The notes: generated by a model from the sequence alone, not told the origin. A stretch of DNA of 26,308 bases from CAJBIL01 sp044359525 (GCA_044359525.1 JBIKLY010000050.1:1-26308); one strand, 5' to 3'. Shown: positions 1 to 7,769, counted from the first letter of the stretch. Translations and numbers: made by a program.

Positions 1-1006
1 CAGGCGACGTGCCGATGCTGACGGCCCCATTGGCATAGCCCTGTGCCCCAGCCCCCAGGGCAATACCGAACAGCAGATCACCCTGTTGCCGTGTTGCGAG
101 CTGCTTCAACTCGGCCAGATACTCTGCCGGAATCTGATCAAAAAAAGCCGGTAAAGCAGTTTCTGGCAGCACGGTCAGTTGTGCTGGATGATCCTGCGCA
201 AGGCGGTAATAGGTGCGCAGGGATTCCGAAAATTTCTCCGGTCGCCACTTCAAGTCCTGCGGAATATTGCCCTGTAGCAGGGCAACCGAAACCGTCGCGC
301 CTTGCGGCTCGACCCAGCGCACATCGCGCAACAAATCGCCAACGGCAAGCAGCAATCCGGCACTCAGAAGCGGCAAGAGCGGACAGCTAACCAGCCAGCG
401 CCGGACACCTTCCCCGTTGCACGACGCAGCCGAAAACCAGCGTTTGAACACTTCAAAAATCAGTGCGGCAAGTACCGCGCTGATCAGCGAGACCCCATAA
501 ACCCCAAACACCGGCGCATACCCGGCGAGCGCGCTGGGCGGCGATTGGGAATAGCCGATGGCGAGCCACGGGAAACCGCTCAACACCCAGCCCCGCAACC
601 ACTCGGCAAGCACCCAAAGTGCGGCAAAAAACAGAACCCGGGACAGCCAGGCCTGTGGTGAAAAGCGCACAAAAAGCGCGCCTGCGATGGCTGGAAAAAT
701 CGCCAGGAACGCGCAAAAGATTAGCGTTGCCAAGCCGGCAACAAACGCCGGCATACCGCCAAATACACTCAGACTGACATAGACCCAGGAAACGCCGGCA
801 AAGAACATTCCGAAGCCGAACGCTGCCCCAATACGTGCCCCTTCGCGCGCAGTTACGCACCCGCCAAGTACGCCGAACAGCCCGCCGAGCGCCAGCCAGA
901 CAAGGGGATACCAGCCGAACGGCGCGTACGCGAGGACACTCGCCGCACCAATCAGCAGTGCGCCGGACAGACGAAGGGTGGGTGGTTTAAGCTTGGCTGC
1001 CCGCAT
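1..1006 (-). CDS. lnt: Apolipoprotein N-acyltransferase, C-terminus beyond left edge
   Basis: Lnt transfers an acyl chain from phospholipid to the N-terminal cysteine of apolipoproteins at the periplasmic face of the inner membrane, the last step of lipoprotein maturation. 335 codons are visible from the ATG at 1006 and the frame stays open to base 1. The first ~190 residues are a run of hydrophobic segments with the family patches APFGWYPLVWLAL and GFPWLAIGYSQS. The nitrilase-like domain follows, with LLQGNIPQDLKW and LPETALP, where E282 matches the catalytic Glu of the Glu-Lys-Cys triad. The Lys and Cys should lie beyond the window (the family is about 500 residues). The start was chosen because ATG 1006 overlaps the end of corC by 20 bp and continues the family N-terminus. 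It is the last visible gene of the leftward operon. Confidence 0.95.
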   Translation of the reverse strand, partial: MRAAKLKPPTLRLSGALLIGAASVLAYAPFGWYPLVWLALGGLFGVLGGCVTAREGARIGAAFGFGMFFAGVSWVYVSLSVFGGMPAFVAGLATLIFCAFLAIFPAIAGALFVRFSPQAWLSRVLFFAALWVLAEWLRGWVLSGFPWLAIGYSQSPPSALAGYAPVFGVYGVSLISAVLAALIFEVFKRWFSAASCNGEGVRRWLVSCPLLPLLSAGLLLAVGDLLRDVRWVEPQGATVSVALLQGNIPQDLKWRPEKFSESLRTYYRLAQDHPAQLTVLPETALPAFFDQIPAEYLAELKQLATRQQGDLLFGIALGAGAQGYANGAVSIGTSP

Positions 1007-1829
1007 CTTGCGGGTTGGTAACAAGCAGCGTGTAAAGGCGACGGCTATCGGCACGCAGCACCTGGAACAAGGTTCCGTTGATTTCAACGATCTCGTTACG
1101 CTTCGGCACACGCCCCAGACGATGCAGGATCAGACCGCCGACCGTGTCGCACTCATCATCACTGAAACGGGTATTCAGCGCAGCATTGAAGTCATCAATT
1201 GCGGTTTGCGCCTTGACCCGGTAACGGCCCGCATGATCACGCTGAATATTGTCGTCGGTCTCATCGAAATCGTATTCATCTTCAATGTCGCCAACAATCT
1301 GTTCGAGAACATCCTCGATCGTCACGACGCCGCTCACCCCGGCATACTCATCAACGACCACCGCCATGTGATTGCGTGAAACACGAAATTCGCGCAGCAG
1401 CACATTCAGGCGCTTTGACTCTGGAATAAAAACAGCAGGACGCAACCAATCGCGCAGACTGAACGCATCTTCGGTCTGCATGCGCAGAAGATCTTTCGCG
1501 AGCAGGATACCGATCACATTGTCACGGCTCCCGTCGATCACGGGAAAACGCGAGTGCGCCGTCAGGTTAACGTAGGCAACAATCTCCGCAAACGGGTCGT
1601 CAATATCGACCACCGCCATCAGGGAACGCGGCACCATCACGTCACGGACACTGATTTCCGAGGCGGCCAGCGCACCTTCGGTAATGGTCAGCGCGTCGGC
1701 GTCGAGCAGATTGCGCTCATAAGCAGAATGCAGCAACTGCATGAGCTGCTCCCTGTCCTCGGGCTCGCGCAGAAGAAGGGAGGAAAGACGTTCAAAAAAT
1801 CCTGGTTTGTTTTCCGGGCTACTGGCCAT
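987..1829 (-). CDS. corC: CorC/YbeX: CBS-pair plus CorC/HlyC transporter-associated domain protein
   Basis: This 280-residue protein has the YbeX/CorC layout: an acidic N-terminal tail, two CBS domains (about residues 62-180, with RDVMVPR and FPVIDGSRDNVIG) and a C-terminal CorC_HlyC domain (about 200-275). It has no N-terminal DUF21 membrane domain, so it is the soluble form. The family has been linked to Mg2+/Co2+ efflux and, in E. coli YbeX, to ribosome and RNA metabolism; neither role can be decided from sequence. It lies between ybeY and lnt, as in many beta- and gammaproteobacteria. The start at 1829 has only a weak ribosome binding site and follows a strong hairpin (1851-1883), so its translation or its mRNA segment may be set apart from ybeY. 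Its end overlaps the lnt start. Confidence 0.93.
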   Translation of the reverse strand: MASSPENKPGFFERLSSLLLREPEDREQLMQLLHSAYERNLLDADALTITEGALAASEISVRDVMVPRSLMAVVDIDDPFAEIVAYVNLTAHSRFPVIDGSRDNVIGILLAKDLLRMQTEDAFSLRDWLRPAVFIPESKRLNVLLREFRVSRNHMAVVVDEYAGVSGVVTIEDVLEQIVGDIEDEYDFDETDDNIQRDHAGRYRVKAQTAIDDFNAALNTRFSDDECDTVGGLILHRLGRVPKRNEIVEINGTLFQVLRADSRRLYTLLVTNPQDAGSQA

Positions 1830-1850
1830 ATCTGCTTATAAGGAACGAGG

Positions 1851-1883
1851 CGTAAGCGACGACCGGATGCATCGTCGCTTACG
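1851..1883 (-). repeat. 12-bp perfect inverted repeat between ybeY and corC
   Basis: CGTAAGCGACGA (1851-1862) and TCGTCGCTTACG (1872-1883) are exact reverse complements around a 9-base loop. The structure begins 2 bases after the ybeY stop codon. No T-run follows on the minus strand, so it is not a textbook terminator. It could be an mRNA-stabilising or processing hairpin inside the operon, or a REP-like element. The pairing is certain; the role is a guess. Confidence 0.75.
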
Positions 1884-1885
1884 TA

Positions 1886-2350
1886 TCAATCCTCTCCGGC
1901 ATAGGGGTCGGCGAAACCGAGCGTCGCAAGAATCTCCCGCTCCCTGTCTTCCATGCGCAAGGCTTCCTGCTCGCCTTCTTCATGATCATAACCCTGTAAA
2001 TGCAGAATACCATGCACGATCAGGTGGGCGAAATGGGCGTCCAGCGCCTTGTTCTGTGAACTTGCTTCGTACGCAACCACCTCGGCGCAGATCACCAGAT
2101 CGCCATAAACAACCGGCTCCAGACCGTAGGGAAAAGACAGCACGTTGGTTGCGTAATCCTTGCTGCGGTAATCGCGGTTGAGCGCGCTCCCTTCGTCGGC
2201 ATCAACGAAACGCACGGTAATCTGCCCGCCACGTCGGCCATCGACATCCAGCGCGGCGCGCACCCAGCTGCGAATCTGCGGGCGCAACGGTAAGCCCGGA
2301 TTGTTACAGGCGTATTGCACACTGAGATTCAGACGTTTACTTGCCGCCAT
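1886..2350 (-). CDS. ybeY: Endoribonuclease / rRNA maturation factor YbeY
   Basis: YbeY is a single-domain zinc metalloprotein required for 16S rRNA 3'-end maturation and 70S quality control. The 154-residue product carries the signature HGILHLQGYDH, giving metal ligands H113, H117 and H123, preceded by the typical DYATNVLSFPY strand. An upstream in-frame ATG at 2422 would add 24 residues inside phoH. I chose ATG 2350 because it has a good ribosome binding site (GGAGGC about 6 bases upstream) and gives the usual family length. It overlaps the phoH end by 14 bp, which suggests translational coupling. The phoH-ybeY-corC-lnt order is the conserved one. Confidence 0.95.
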   Translation of the reverse strand: MAASKRLNLSVQYACNNPGLPLRPQIRSWVRAALDVDGRRGGQITVRFVDADEGSALNRDYRSKDYATNVLSFPYGLEPVVYGDLVICAEVVAYEASSQNKALDAHFAHLIVHGILHLQGYDHEEGEQEALRMEDREREILATLGFADPYAGED

Positions 2351-3341
2351 GCGCCGCCTCCATTGCCGCTGTGTGCGCTTCGTAGGCCGAGACGATGCGT
2401 GCCACCAGTGGATGGCGAACAACGTCCTCCTTGAGGAATTCAGTAAAGGCGATACCGCGGACTTCCCTGAGAATCTGGCGCGCCTCGATCAGGCCGCTCT
2501 TCTGGCCGCGCTGCAGGTCGATCTGTGTCACATCGCCGGTGACCACGGCCTTGGCACCGATACCGATGCGGGTGAGGAACATCTTCATCTGCTCGGGCGT
2601 CGTATTTTGCGCTTCGTCGAGAATGATGAAAGCGTGATTGAGCGTGCGTCCGCGCATATAGGCGAGCGGGGCAATTTCGATCGCACCACGTTCGAAGAGC
2701 CGGGTGACCTTGTCAAAACCCATCAGGTCGTAAAGCGCATCGTAAAGCGGCCGCAGATAGGGATCGACCTTCTGCGCCAGATCACCGGGCAGGAAGCCTA
2801 GCCGCTCACCGGCCTCAACCGCCGGACGCGTCAGCACGATACGCTGCACCAACTCGCGCTCGATAGCATCGACCGCTGAAGCCACCGCAAGATAGGTCTT
2901 GCCGGTGCCAGCGGGGCCGGTACCGAAAGTGATATCGTGCTCCTGAATCGCCTTGAGATATTCGACCTGGCGCGGCGTGCGGCCATGCAGCTCGGTCTTG
3001 CGTGTCATCAGCGATGGCGAAACACCTGCACCCGATGCCGTTTTTTTGGCCGGGCGATTCAGCAATTCGATCAGTCCGAGCTGAATTTCATCAACCGACA
3101 GGGCATTTTTTGCCAGCGCGTAGAACTGTTGCAGCGCTTCCGAAGCGCGTGCCGTTTGGGCCGTATCACCACGCAGGGTGAAACGCTCACCACGCCGCGC
3201 AATGGTCACATCCAGCGCGGTTTCAATCTGGCGCAGATTCTCGTCAAGCGGACCGCACAGATTGGCAAGCTGCGTATTGTTGACCGGCGAGAGAAGCAGC
3301 TCAATCGCCCGTCGCTTCACGACCGCCGTTTTGTCGCTCAT
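2337..3341 (-). CDS. ybeZ: PhoH-like ATPase (YbeZ)
   Basis: This is a cytoplasmic P-loop NTPase of the PhoH family, 334 residues, thought to act with YbeY in RNA metabolism. The N-terminal ~115 residues form the small nucleic-acid-binding-like region of YbeZ proteins. The ATPase core follows, with Walker A GTGPAGTGKT (residues 140-149) and Walker B FIILDEAQN (about 238-246). Conserved family segments between them include VLTRPAVEAGERLGFLPG. The ATG overlaps the miaB stop in an ATGA arrangement (4 bp), and its own end overlaps ybeY, so the three genes are almost certainly co-translated. The length is normal and all motifs are intact. It is often named phoH in databases; the context matches ybeZ. 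Confidence 0.95.
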   Translation of the reverse strand: MSDKTAVVKRRAIELLLSPVNNTQLANLCGPLDENLRQIETALDVTIARRGERFTLRGDTAQTARASEALQQFYALAKNALSVDEIQLGLIELLNRPAKKTASGAGVSPSLMTRKTELHGRTPRQVEYLKAIQEHDITFGTGPAGTGKTYLAVASAVDAIERELVQRIVLTRPAVEAGERLGFLPGDLAQKVDPYLRPLYDALYDLMGFDKVTRLFERGAIEIAPLAYMRGRTLNHAFIILDEAQNTTPEQMKMFLTRIGIGAKAVVTGDVTQIDLQRGQKSGLIEARQILREVRGIAFTEFLKEDVVRHPLVARIVSAYEAHTAAMEAAHGGK

Positions 3342-4675
3342 ACATCGCGAACCAGTATTTCGCCGCGCAACGAATGCGGCAACGCTGCAGTGATGCGCAC
3401 ATCGACGAAACTGTTGATCAGCCGCGGATTGCCGACGAAATTCACGACACGGTTGTTGTCGGTTCGGCCGGCCAGCTCGCTTTCGTCTTTGCGTGAAAAC
3501 CCTTCGACCAGCACGCGCTGCACCGAACCGATCATCGCCACGGAAACGATTTGCGCCAGTTCCTCGATGCGCTTCTGCAAACGCTGCAGGCGTTCGAGCT
3601 TGATCGCCTGCGGCGTCTCATCGACCAGCTCGGCAGCCGGCGTGCCGGGGCGCGCGCTGTACATGAACGAGAACGAAGCATCGAAACCGACATCGTCGAT
3701 CAACTTCATCGTTTTCTCGAAATCGTCGGCAGTCTCGCCGGGAAAGCCGATGATGAAGTCGGACGACAATGACAGATCAGGACGCGCCGCACGCAGCTTG
3801 CGCACCAGACTTTTGTATTCAATCGCCGTGTAACCGCGCTTCATTGCCGCCAGCACGCGATCGGAGCCGGATTGGACCGGTAGATGCAGATGCGAAACCA
3901 GCTTTGGCACGGTAGCGTAAATATCAATCAGGCGCTGCGACACTTCGCGCGGATGCGACGTCGTATAACGAATACGCTCGATACCGGGCATCTCGGCGAT
4001 GTACTCGATGAGCAGCGCAAGATCCGCCTTCTCTTCACCGGTCGACATGGCACCACGATAGGCATTGACGTTCTGCCCGAGCAGCGTCACTTCCTTGACC
4101 CCTTGCCCGGCAAGGCCGGCCACCTCGGTCAGAATGTCATCAAAGGGGCGCGAAACCTCTTCGCCACGCGTGTAGGGAACGATGCAAAAGGTGCAAAACT
4201 TGCTGCAGCCCTCCATGATCGAGACAAACGCCGAAGCCCCCTCGACCTTGGCCGGCGGCATATTGTCGAATTTTTCGATCTCCGGAAACGAAATATCCAC
4301 CTGCGACTTGCCGGTGCGGCGGCGCTCAGCAATCAGCTGCGGCAAACGGTGCAGGGTCTGCGGACCGAATACGATGTCGACATAGGGCGCCCGCGCGACA
4401 ATCGCCCCGCCCTCCTGACTCGCCACGCAACCGCCAACGCCGATCACCAGATCGGGCTTGGCCTGCTTGAGCAGGCGAACACGCCCGAGATCATGAAAAA
4501 CCCGCTCCTGCGCCTTCTCGCGCACCGAACAGGTATTGAAAATAATGATATCCGCGTCTTCGGGCGTATCGGTCTTGATGATTTCTTCAGAAGCGCCGAG
4601 TACGTCGGCCATTTTGTCCGAATCGTACTCGTTCATCTGGCACCCGAAGGTGCGGATGAACAGTTTTTTTGCCAT
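3338..4675 (-). CDS. miaB: tRNA-2-methylthio-N6-dimethylallyladenosine synthase MiaB
   Basis: MiaB is a radical-SAM methylthiotransferase that adds the 2-methylthio group to i6A37 of tRNAs reading UNN codons. All parts of the 445-residue family are present. The N-terminal UPF0004 domain has the three cysteines of the auxiliary cluster (C12 in FGCQMN, C49 in NTCSVREKA, C83 in GGCVASQ). The radical-SAM motif CSKFCTFC supplies C157, C161 and C164. A TRAM domain occupies about the last 70 residues. The ATG at 4675 lies 9 bases after the stop of the upstream small gene and has a weak ribosome binding site, so coupling to that gene is plausible. It begins the conserved miaB-phoH-ybeY-corC-lnt series. 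Confidence 0.97.
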   Translation of the reverse strand: MAKKLFIRTFGCQMNEYDSDKMADVLGASEEIIKTDTPEDADIIIFNTCSVREKAQERVFHDLGRVRLLKQAKPDLVIGVGGCVASQEGGAIVARAPYVDIVFGPQTLHRLPQLIAERRRTGKSQVDISFPEIEKFDNMPPAKVEGASAFVSIMEGCSKFCTFCIVPYTRGEEVSRPFDDILTEVAGLAGQGVKEVTLLGQNVNAYRGAMSTGEEKADLALLIEYIAEMPGIERIRYTTSHPREVSQRLIDIYATVPKLVSHLHLPVQSGSDRVLAAMKRGYTAIEYKSLVRKLRAARPDLSLSSDFIIGFPGETADDFEKTMKLIDDVGFDASFSFMYSARPGTPAAELVDETPQAIKLERLQRLQKRIEELAQIVSVAMIGSVQRVLVEGFSRKDESELAGRTDNNRVVNFVGNPRLINSFVDVRITAALPHSLRGEILVRDV

Positions 4676-4684
4676 TGATCTTGA

Positions 4685-5041
4685 TCAGTTTTTGGGGAGG
4701 GGCAAAGTTTCGCCAGGATTAAGCATCCACACGCGGAAAACAGCACCGGATGCATCGGTGACATATACGACGTCTTTTGTATCCTGAATGGTCATTGGCA
4801 TGACGATCAGGTTCTGCTGGCTGCGGAACTGAACGGCCGGCGCCAAGGGCAGGGACTGGTCACCAATTGTCACCTTACCATCGCCGACAGGTGGCACCAT
4901 GACGCCCACTTTAGCTTCAGGCGGCAAGGTGCGGTTCAGGGTATAGGTCTCATACTGCGCCACGCTCGACGCCGAGCTCTGGGCCGCAGCCTCAACGATA
5001 GCGCTGACAATCGATGCAATAAGGGATGCTGGTAGTGGCAT
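4685..5041 (-). CDS. Uncharacterised small protein, first gene of the miaB operon
   Basis: 118 residues, family not recognised. Residues 1-25 are hydrophobic and alanine-rich but lack the usual positive charges of a signal peptide, so they may be a weak export signal or an amphipathic helix. The rest is a predicted beta-rich domain with many short hydrophobic strands (for example VVYVTDASGAVFRVWML) and no cysteine. It lies 9 bases upstream of miaB and looks like the promoter-proximal gene of that operon. The ATG is unusual: a TATAAT box on the same strand ends only 6 bases upstream, leaving no room for a leader or ribosome binding site. Either the mRNA is leaderless or another promoter is used. 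Coding is supported by its position and the uninterrupted frame; function is unknown. Confidence 0.7.
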   Translation of the reverse strand: MPLPASLIASIVSAIVEAAAQSSASSVAQYETYTLNRTLPPEAKVGVMVPPVGDGKVTIGDQSLPLAPAVQFRSQQNLIVMPMTIQDTKDVVYVTDASGAVFRVWMLNPGETLPLPKN

Positions 5042-5047
5042 GCCGTC

Positions 5048-5078
5048 ATTATAGACAAGCTTGCACGCCTTGTGTAAG
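5048..5078 (-). promoter_or_regulatory. Candidate promoter of the miaB-lnt operon
   Basis: On the minus strand a perfect -10 box TATAAT (5053-5048) is preceded, after a 19-base spacer, by CTTACA (5078-5073), a 4-of-6 match to the -35 consensus. It points into the small gene at 5041 and thus the whole leftward operon. The expected start of transcription would fall at or next to the start codon. Confidence 0.5.
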
Positions 5079-5086
5079 CGTAAAAC

Positions 5087-5116
5087 TTGACCGGGAGGCC
5101 CCCTGAACTCTATAAT
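5087..5116 (+). promoter_or_regulatory. sigma-70 promoter of the tRNA gene
   Basis: TTGACC (5087-5092) and TATAAT (5111-5116) are separated by 18 bases, and the mature tRNA begins 15 bases after the -10 box. This is a near-consensus housekeeping promoter for the tRNA and is divergent from the operon promoter 9 bases away. Confidence 0.75.
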
Positions 5117-5130
5117 CTCGCGCCCTACAT

Positions 5131-5207
5131 GGTGATGTAGCTCAGATGGTTAGAGCGGTGGATTCATAACCCACAGGTCGGCAGTTCGATCCTGCCCATC
5201 ACCACCA
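5131..5207 (+). tRNA. tRNA-Met (anticodon CAU)
   Basis: A 77-base cloverleaf can be drawn: acceptor stem GGTGATG pairs perfectly with CATCACC, followed by discriminator A and an encoded CCA. The D-arm (TAGCTCAG..GGTTAGAG), the anticodon loop TTCATAA with CAT at 34-36, and a T-arm with GTTCGATCC are all present. Position 1 is paired (G-C), which excludes the initiator type. The elongator Met tRNA is most likely. A CAU-anticodon tRNA can instead be tRNA-Ile2 (lysidine-modified), and sequence reading alone does not fully exclude this. Confidence 0.93.
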
Positions 5208-5218
5208 GTATTGCCAAG

Positions 5219-5241
5219 GCCTGCAGCGATGCAGGCTTTTT
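5219..5241 (+). terminator. Rho-independent terminator of the tRNA gene
   Basis: GCCTGCA (5219-5225) and TGCAGGC (5230-5236) form a 7-bp stem with a GCGA tetraloop, followed directly by TTTTT (5237-5241). It lies 11 bases after the tRNA CCA end and just before the convergent gene ending at 5246. Confidence 0.88.
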
Positions 5242-5245
5242 CAGT

Positions 5246-5599
5246 TTACGGTTTGACTACAGCGCGCCGAACACAGGCAACATAGCCTTGACGCCCCCGC
5301 CTTAGCAGCTTGTCCAACCGCCGCTCCGCTTCCTGCGGCGTAGCGCAAGTCTCTCCCGGAAATGCATTGCAGGCTGCCCAACGACCTTCCGGGGTTTGCA
5401 GCACGGCAACCGGTCGCCCACCGTCAAGCGTGGCCACTATGCAAAGCGCCTCGCCCTCACACCAGAAAGCCGCAACGAGATCCATCGCCTCGTCGCGCGG
5501 CACACAAAGCGCCACCAGCGCATCGATTGGCGAGTCGCAAACGGCGCAGACGATGGCCGGAAAGTAGCCCAACGGGGCGGTAACTGGGGCGGTATTCAT
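5246..5599 (-). CDS. Uncharacterised 117-residue cysteine-rich protein
   Basis: Family not recognised. The product is a small soluble-looking protein with eight cysteines, including a CAVC pair near residue 18, and a basic C-terminal tail with RRGRQ and RRAVVKP. The spaced cysteines could bind metal or form disulfides, but no known motif is complete. The gene is convergent with the tRNA gene and divergent from the hydroxylase gene at 5704, with 104 bases between start codons. The ATG at 5599 has only a modest AGAAG-like ribosome binding site. Coding is inferred from the clear frame and sensible composition where no other gene competes; a chance open frame in GC-rich DNA is possible. Confidence 0.55.
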   Translation of the reverse strand: MNTAPVTAPLGYFPAIVCAVCDSPIDALVALCVPRDEAMDLVAAFWCEGEALCIVATLDGGRPVAVLQTPEGRWAACNAFPGETCATPQEAERRLDKLLRRGRQGYVACVRRAVVKP

Positions 5600-5703
5600 T
5601 GCAGCCAGCTTCTAACATGCGCGGCCGCACTTGTAAAACGTTGATGCGGCAGGGCACAATCGTGGCTTGATGGCGTTTCGCCGGCACCAAGGCTAAAACC
5701 AAT

Positions 5704-6873
5704 ATGCAAGTCACAGCATTCGACATCGTTATTGTCGGCGGCGGCCTGGCCGGCCTTTCTCTGGCCTGCGCCCTGCGCGACACACAACTCAAAATCGCCC
5801 TCGTGGAAAGTCGCGCGCCAAGCCGTGCCACCGGCTGGGATGCGCGCATCTATGCAGTCAGCCCGGCCAATGCGGCCTTCCTTCAGGAAATCGGCGCATG
5901 GAAACACCTCGACAGCGACCGTATCGCACCCATCCACGCCATGAACATTTTTGGCGATGGCGGGGCTCGGCTTGATTTCTCGGCCTATGAAAGTGGTGTC
6001 GCACAACTCGGCTGGATTCTTGAATCTTCGCTGATGGCTTGCGAGCTATGGGAAAGTGCGAAGCGTCAAGGCAACCTGACCCTGCTTTGCCCGGCCTCCC
6101 CAAAAACCCTTGAAGCCCGCAAAGAAGATACCCGGTTGATCCTGGACGACGGCAGCACCCTGTCGGCCAGACTGCTGGTCGGCGCTGATGGCCGGGACTC
6201 CTGGGTGCGAGACGCAGCCGGGCTGGCGGCCGGCCGAACGCCTTATGGCGAAATGGGTCTGGTCGCCAATTTCGCCTGCGCCTGCCCGCATCGCAACATC
6301 GCCCGCCAATGGTTCCGGGATGACGGCGTACTTGCCTGGCTACCGCTGCCCGGCAATCGCATCTCCATCGTCTGGTCGACGCCCGACGCCCACGCGACTC
6401 AGCTGCTCGGGTTGTCAGCCGAAGCACTGTCTACCCGTGTCGCGGCCGCCGGCGAGCACGCCCTGGGAAAACTCGAACTGCTCGCGCCGGCGGCTGCCTT
6501 TCCACTACATCTGATGCGCGTGCCACACACCATCGCGCCCCGGCTGGCGCTAATTGGCGACGCCGCACACGGCATTCACCCGCTCTCCGGACACGGCATC
6601 AACCTTGGTTACCAGGACGCCAAGGCACTGGCTGACCTGCTGATTGCCACACCAGCCTGGCAGGATGTCGGCAACGCCCGCCTGTTGCGCCACTACCAAC
6701 GCGCCCGGCGTGAAGAAACCTTGCTGCTGCAAACGACAACGCACACACTACGTCGTCTGTTCCGCGATAAGCTGCCCGGACTCAAACCGCTGCGCAACAT
6801 CGGAATGAACCTGACCAACCGTTTGCCTGTCTTAAAGAACATGCTCGTGCGTTATGCGCTCGGTGCTTTTTAA
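5704..6873 (+). CDS. UbiH/UbiF/COQ6-family FAD-dependent ubiquinone-biosynthesis hydroxylase
   Basis: A flavoprotein monooxygenase that most likely hydroxylates the aromatic ring of a ubiquinone precursor at the inner membrane. The 389-residue product has the family length. It carries the N-terminal dinucleotide fold GGGLAGLSLA (12-21), the RIYAVS segment (about 48-53) that matches the RxxALS motif of UbiH-type enzymes, the GADGRDSWVR motif (about 160-170) and the FAD-binding GDAAHGIHPLSGHGINLGYQDA region from about residue 285. Motifs are complete, so it should be active. Which ring position it acts on (UbiH, UbiI, UbiF, or the broad UbiM/UbiL types of other proteobacteria) cannot be read here, so no symbol is given. 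The start ATG has a weak ribosome binding site. dsbC follows after 39 bases in the same direction. Confidence 0.92.
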   Translation: MQVTAFDIVIVGGGLAGLSLACALRDTQLKIALVESRAPSRATGWDARIYAVSPANAAFLQEIGAWKHLDSDRIAPIHAMNIFGDGGARLDFSAYESGVAQLGWILESSLMACELWESAKRQGNLTLLCPASPKTLEARKEDTRLILDDGSTLSARLLVGADGRDSWVRDAAGLAAGRTPYGEMGLVANFACACPHRNIARQWFRDDGVLAWLPLPGNRISIVWSTPDAHATQLLGLSAEALSTRVAAAGEHALGKLELLAPAAAFPLHLMRVPHTIAPRLALIGDAAHGIHPLSGHGINLGYQDAKALADLLIATPAWQDVGNARLLRHYQRARREETLLLQTTTHTLRRLFRDKLPGLKPLRNIGMNLTNRLPVLKNMLVRYALGAF

Positions 6874-6912
6874 ACCAACCCATCCCCCAACATCGCCCCA
6901 ACGGAGAACTTC

Positions 6913-7623
6913 ATGCTCAAAAAACTACTGCCACTGACGCTGGCCGCCACCCTGTGCCTCCCGGCCGTTGCCGACGAAGCCAGTGTAAAGAAGGCCGTAG
7001 AAGCCAAGCTGGGCAGCCACGTCAGCAGCGTTACCAAGACTTCCTACCTGGGTCTCTATGAAGTTTACGCTGACGGCCAGATCATCTACACCGACGACAA
7101 GGTTTCGGCTCTGATGATCGGCGCCCTGATCGACGGCAAGACAATGAAGAACGTAACCGATGAGCGCATGCAAAAACTTACTGCAATCAAATTCTCGGAC
7201 CTGCCGCTCGAACTCGCCGTAAAGCAGGTTCGTGGTGACGGAAAGCGGGCTTTTGCCACCTTCGAAGACCCCAACTGCGGCTACTGTAAAAAGCTGGCGA
7301 AAGATGTGGCCAAGCTCGACAACGTAACGATCTACACCTTTCTCTATCCGATCCTTTCGCCGGACTCGCTTGAGAAGTCAAAACAGATCTGGTGTTCCGC
7401 CGACAAAGCCAAGGCGTGGAACGACTGGATGGTCGAAGGCAAGGCACCAACAGGCAAAAGCGATTGCGATACGACTGCCGTCCAAAAAACCATCGAAACC
7501 GGCAGAAAGCTCGCTATCAATGGCACGCCGACCATCTTTTTCTCGGACGGCGAGCGCATTCCAGGTGCCGTGCCGATTGCCAAGATCGAGGCAAAACTGG
7601 CGCAGATGCCGGCCGGCAAGTAA
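6913..7623 (+). CDS. dsbC: Periplasmic thiol:disulfide isomerase DsbC
   Basis: DsbC reshuffles wrong disulfides in periplasmic proteins and is kept reduced by DsbD. A signal peptide is evident (MLKK, hydrophobic core, LPAVA then DEA, cleavage near residue 20). The N-terminal dimerisation region (about 21-80) is followed by a thioredoxin-like domain with active site CGYC (C122, C125) and cis-proline loop NGTPT (P206). C161 and C185 correspond to the second, structural disulfide of DsbC. The length of 236 residues is typical. The ATG has GGAG about 7 bases upstream. A strong terminator follows 18 bases after the stop, so it is the last gene of its unit, possibly shared with the hydroxylase. Confidence 0.95.
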   Translation: MLKKLLPLTLAATLCLPAVADEASVKKAVEAKLGSHVSSVTKTSYLGLYEVYADGQIIYTDDKVSALMIGALIDGKTMKNVTDERMQKLTAIKFSDLPLELAVKQVRGDGKRAFATFEDPNCGYCKKLAKDVAKLDNVTIYTFLYPILSPDSLEKSKQIWCSADKAKAWNDWMVEGKAPTGKSDCDTTAVQKTIETGRKLAINGTPTIFFSDGERIPGAVPIAKIEAKLAQMPAGK

Positions 7624-7640
7624 GCGGCCATCTTCACCTG

Positions 7641-7677
7641 AAGGCAAAAGGGGCGTCTTGCGCCCCTTTTGCCTTTC
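7641..7677 (+). terminator. Hairpin terminator after dsbC
   Basis: A perfect 14-bp stem, 7642-7655 against 7661-7674, has the 5-base loop TCTTG and a GC-rich inner half GGGGCG/CGCCCC. The T-run after the stem is short (TT then CT). The A-rich left arm makes it work on either strand. Confidence 0.8.
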
Positions 7678-7688
7678 TGCGATCTGGC

Positions 7689-7694
7689 TATAAT
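7689..7694 (+). promoter_or_regulatory. Candidate -10 box for the PsiE-family gene
   Basis: A perfect TATAAT sits just after the dsbC terminator and 75 bases before the TTG start of the next gene. No good -35 box is seen at 16-18 bases (the region is the terminator arm), so this is suggestive only. Confidence 0.4.
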
Positions 7695-7769
7695 GCTGTG
7701 AAATTTCACCTACCACTCATGGGTCTTTGTGGTTACGAAGCCGTCCCGACGCAATCAAAGGAGTCCCCG

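Noticed and set aside
5131..5207. Initiator tRNA-fMet
   Set aside because: Position 1 pairs with 72 (G-C) and the three G-C pairs of the initiator anticodon stem are absent.
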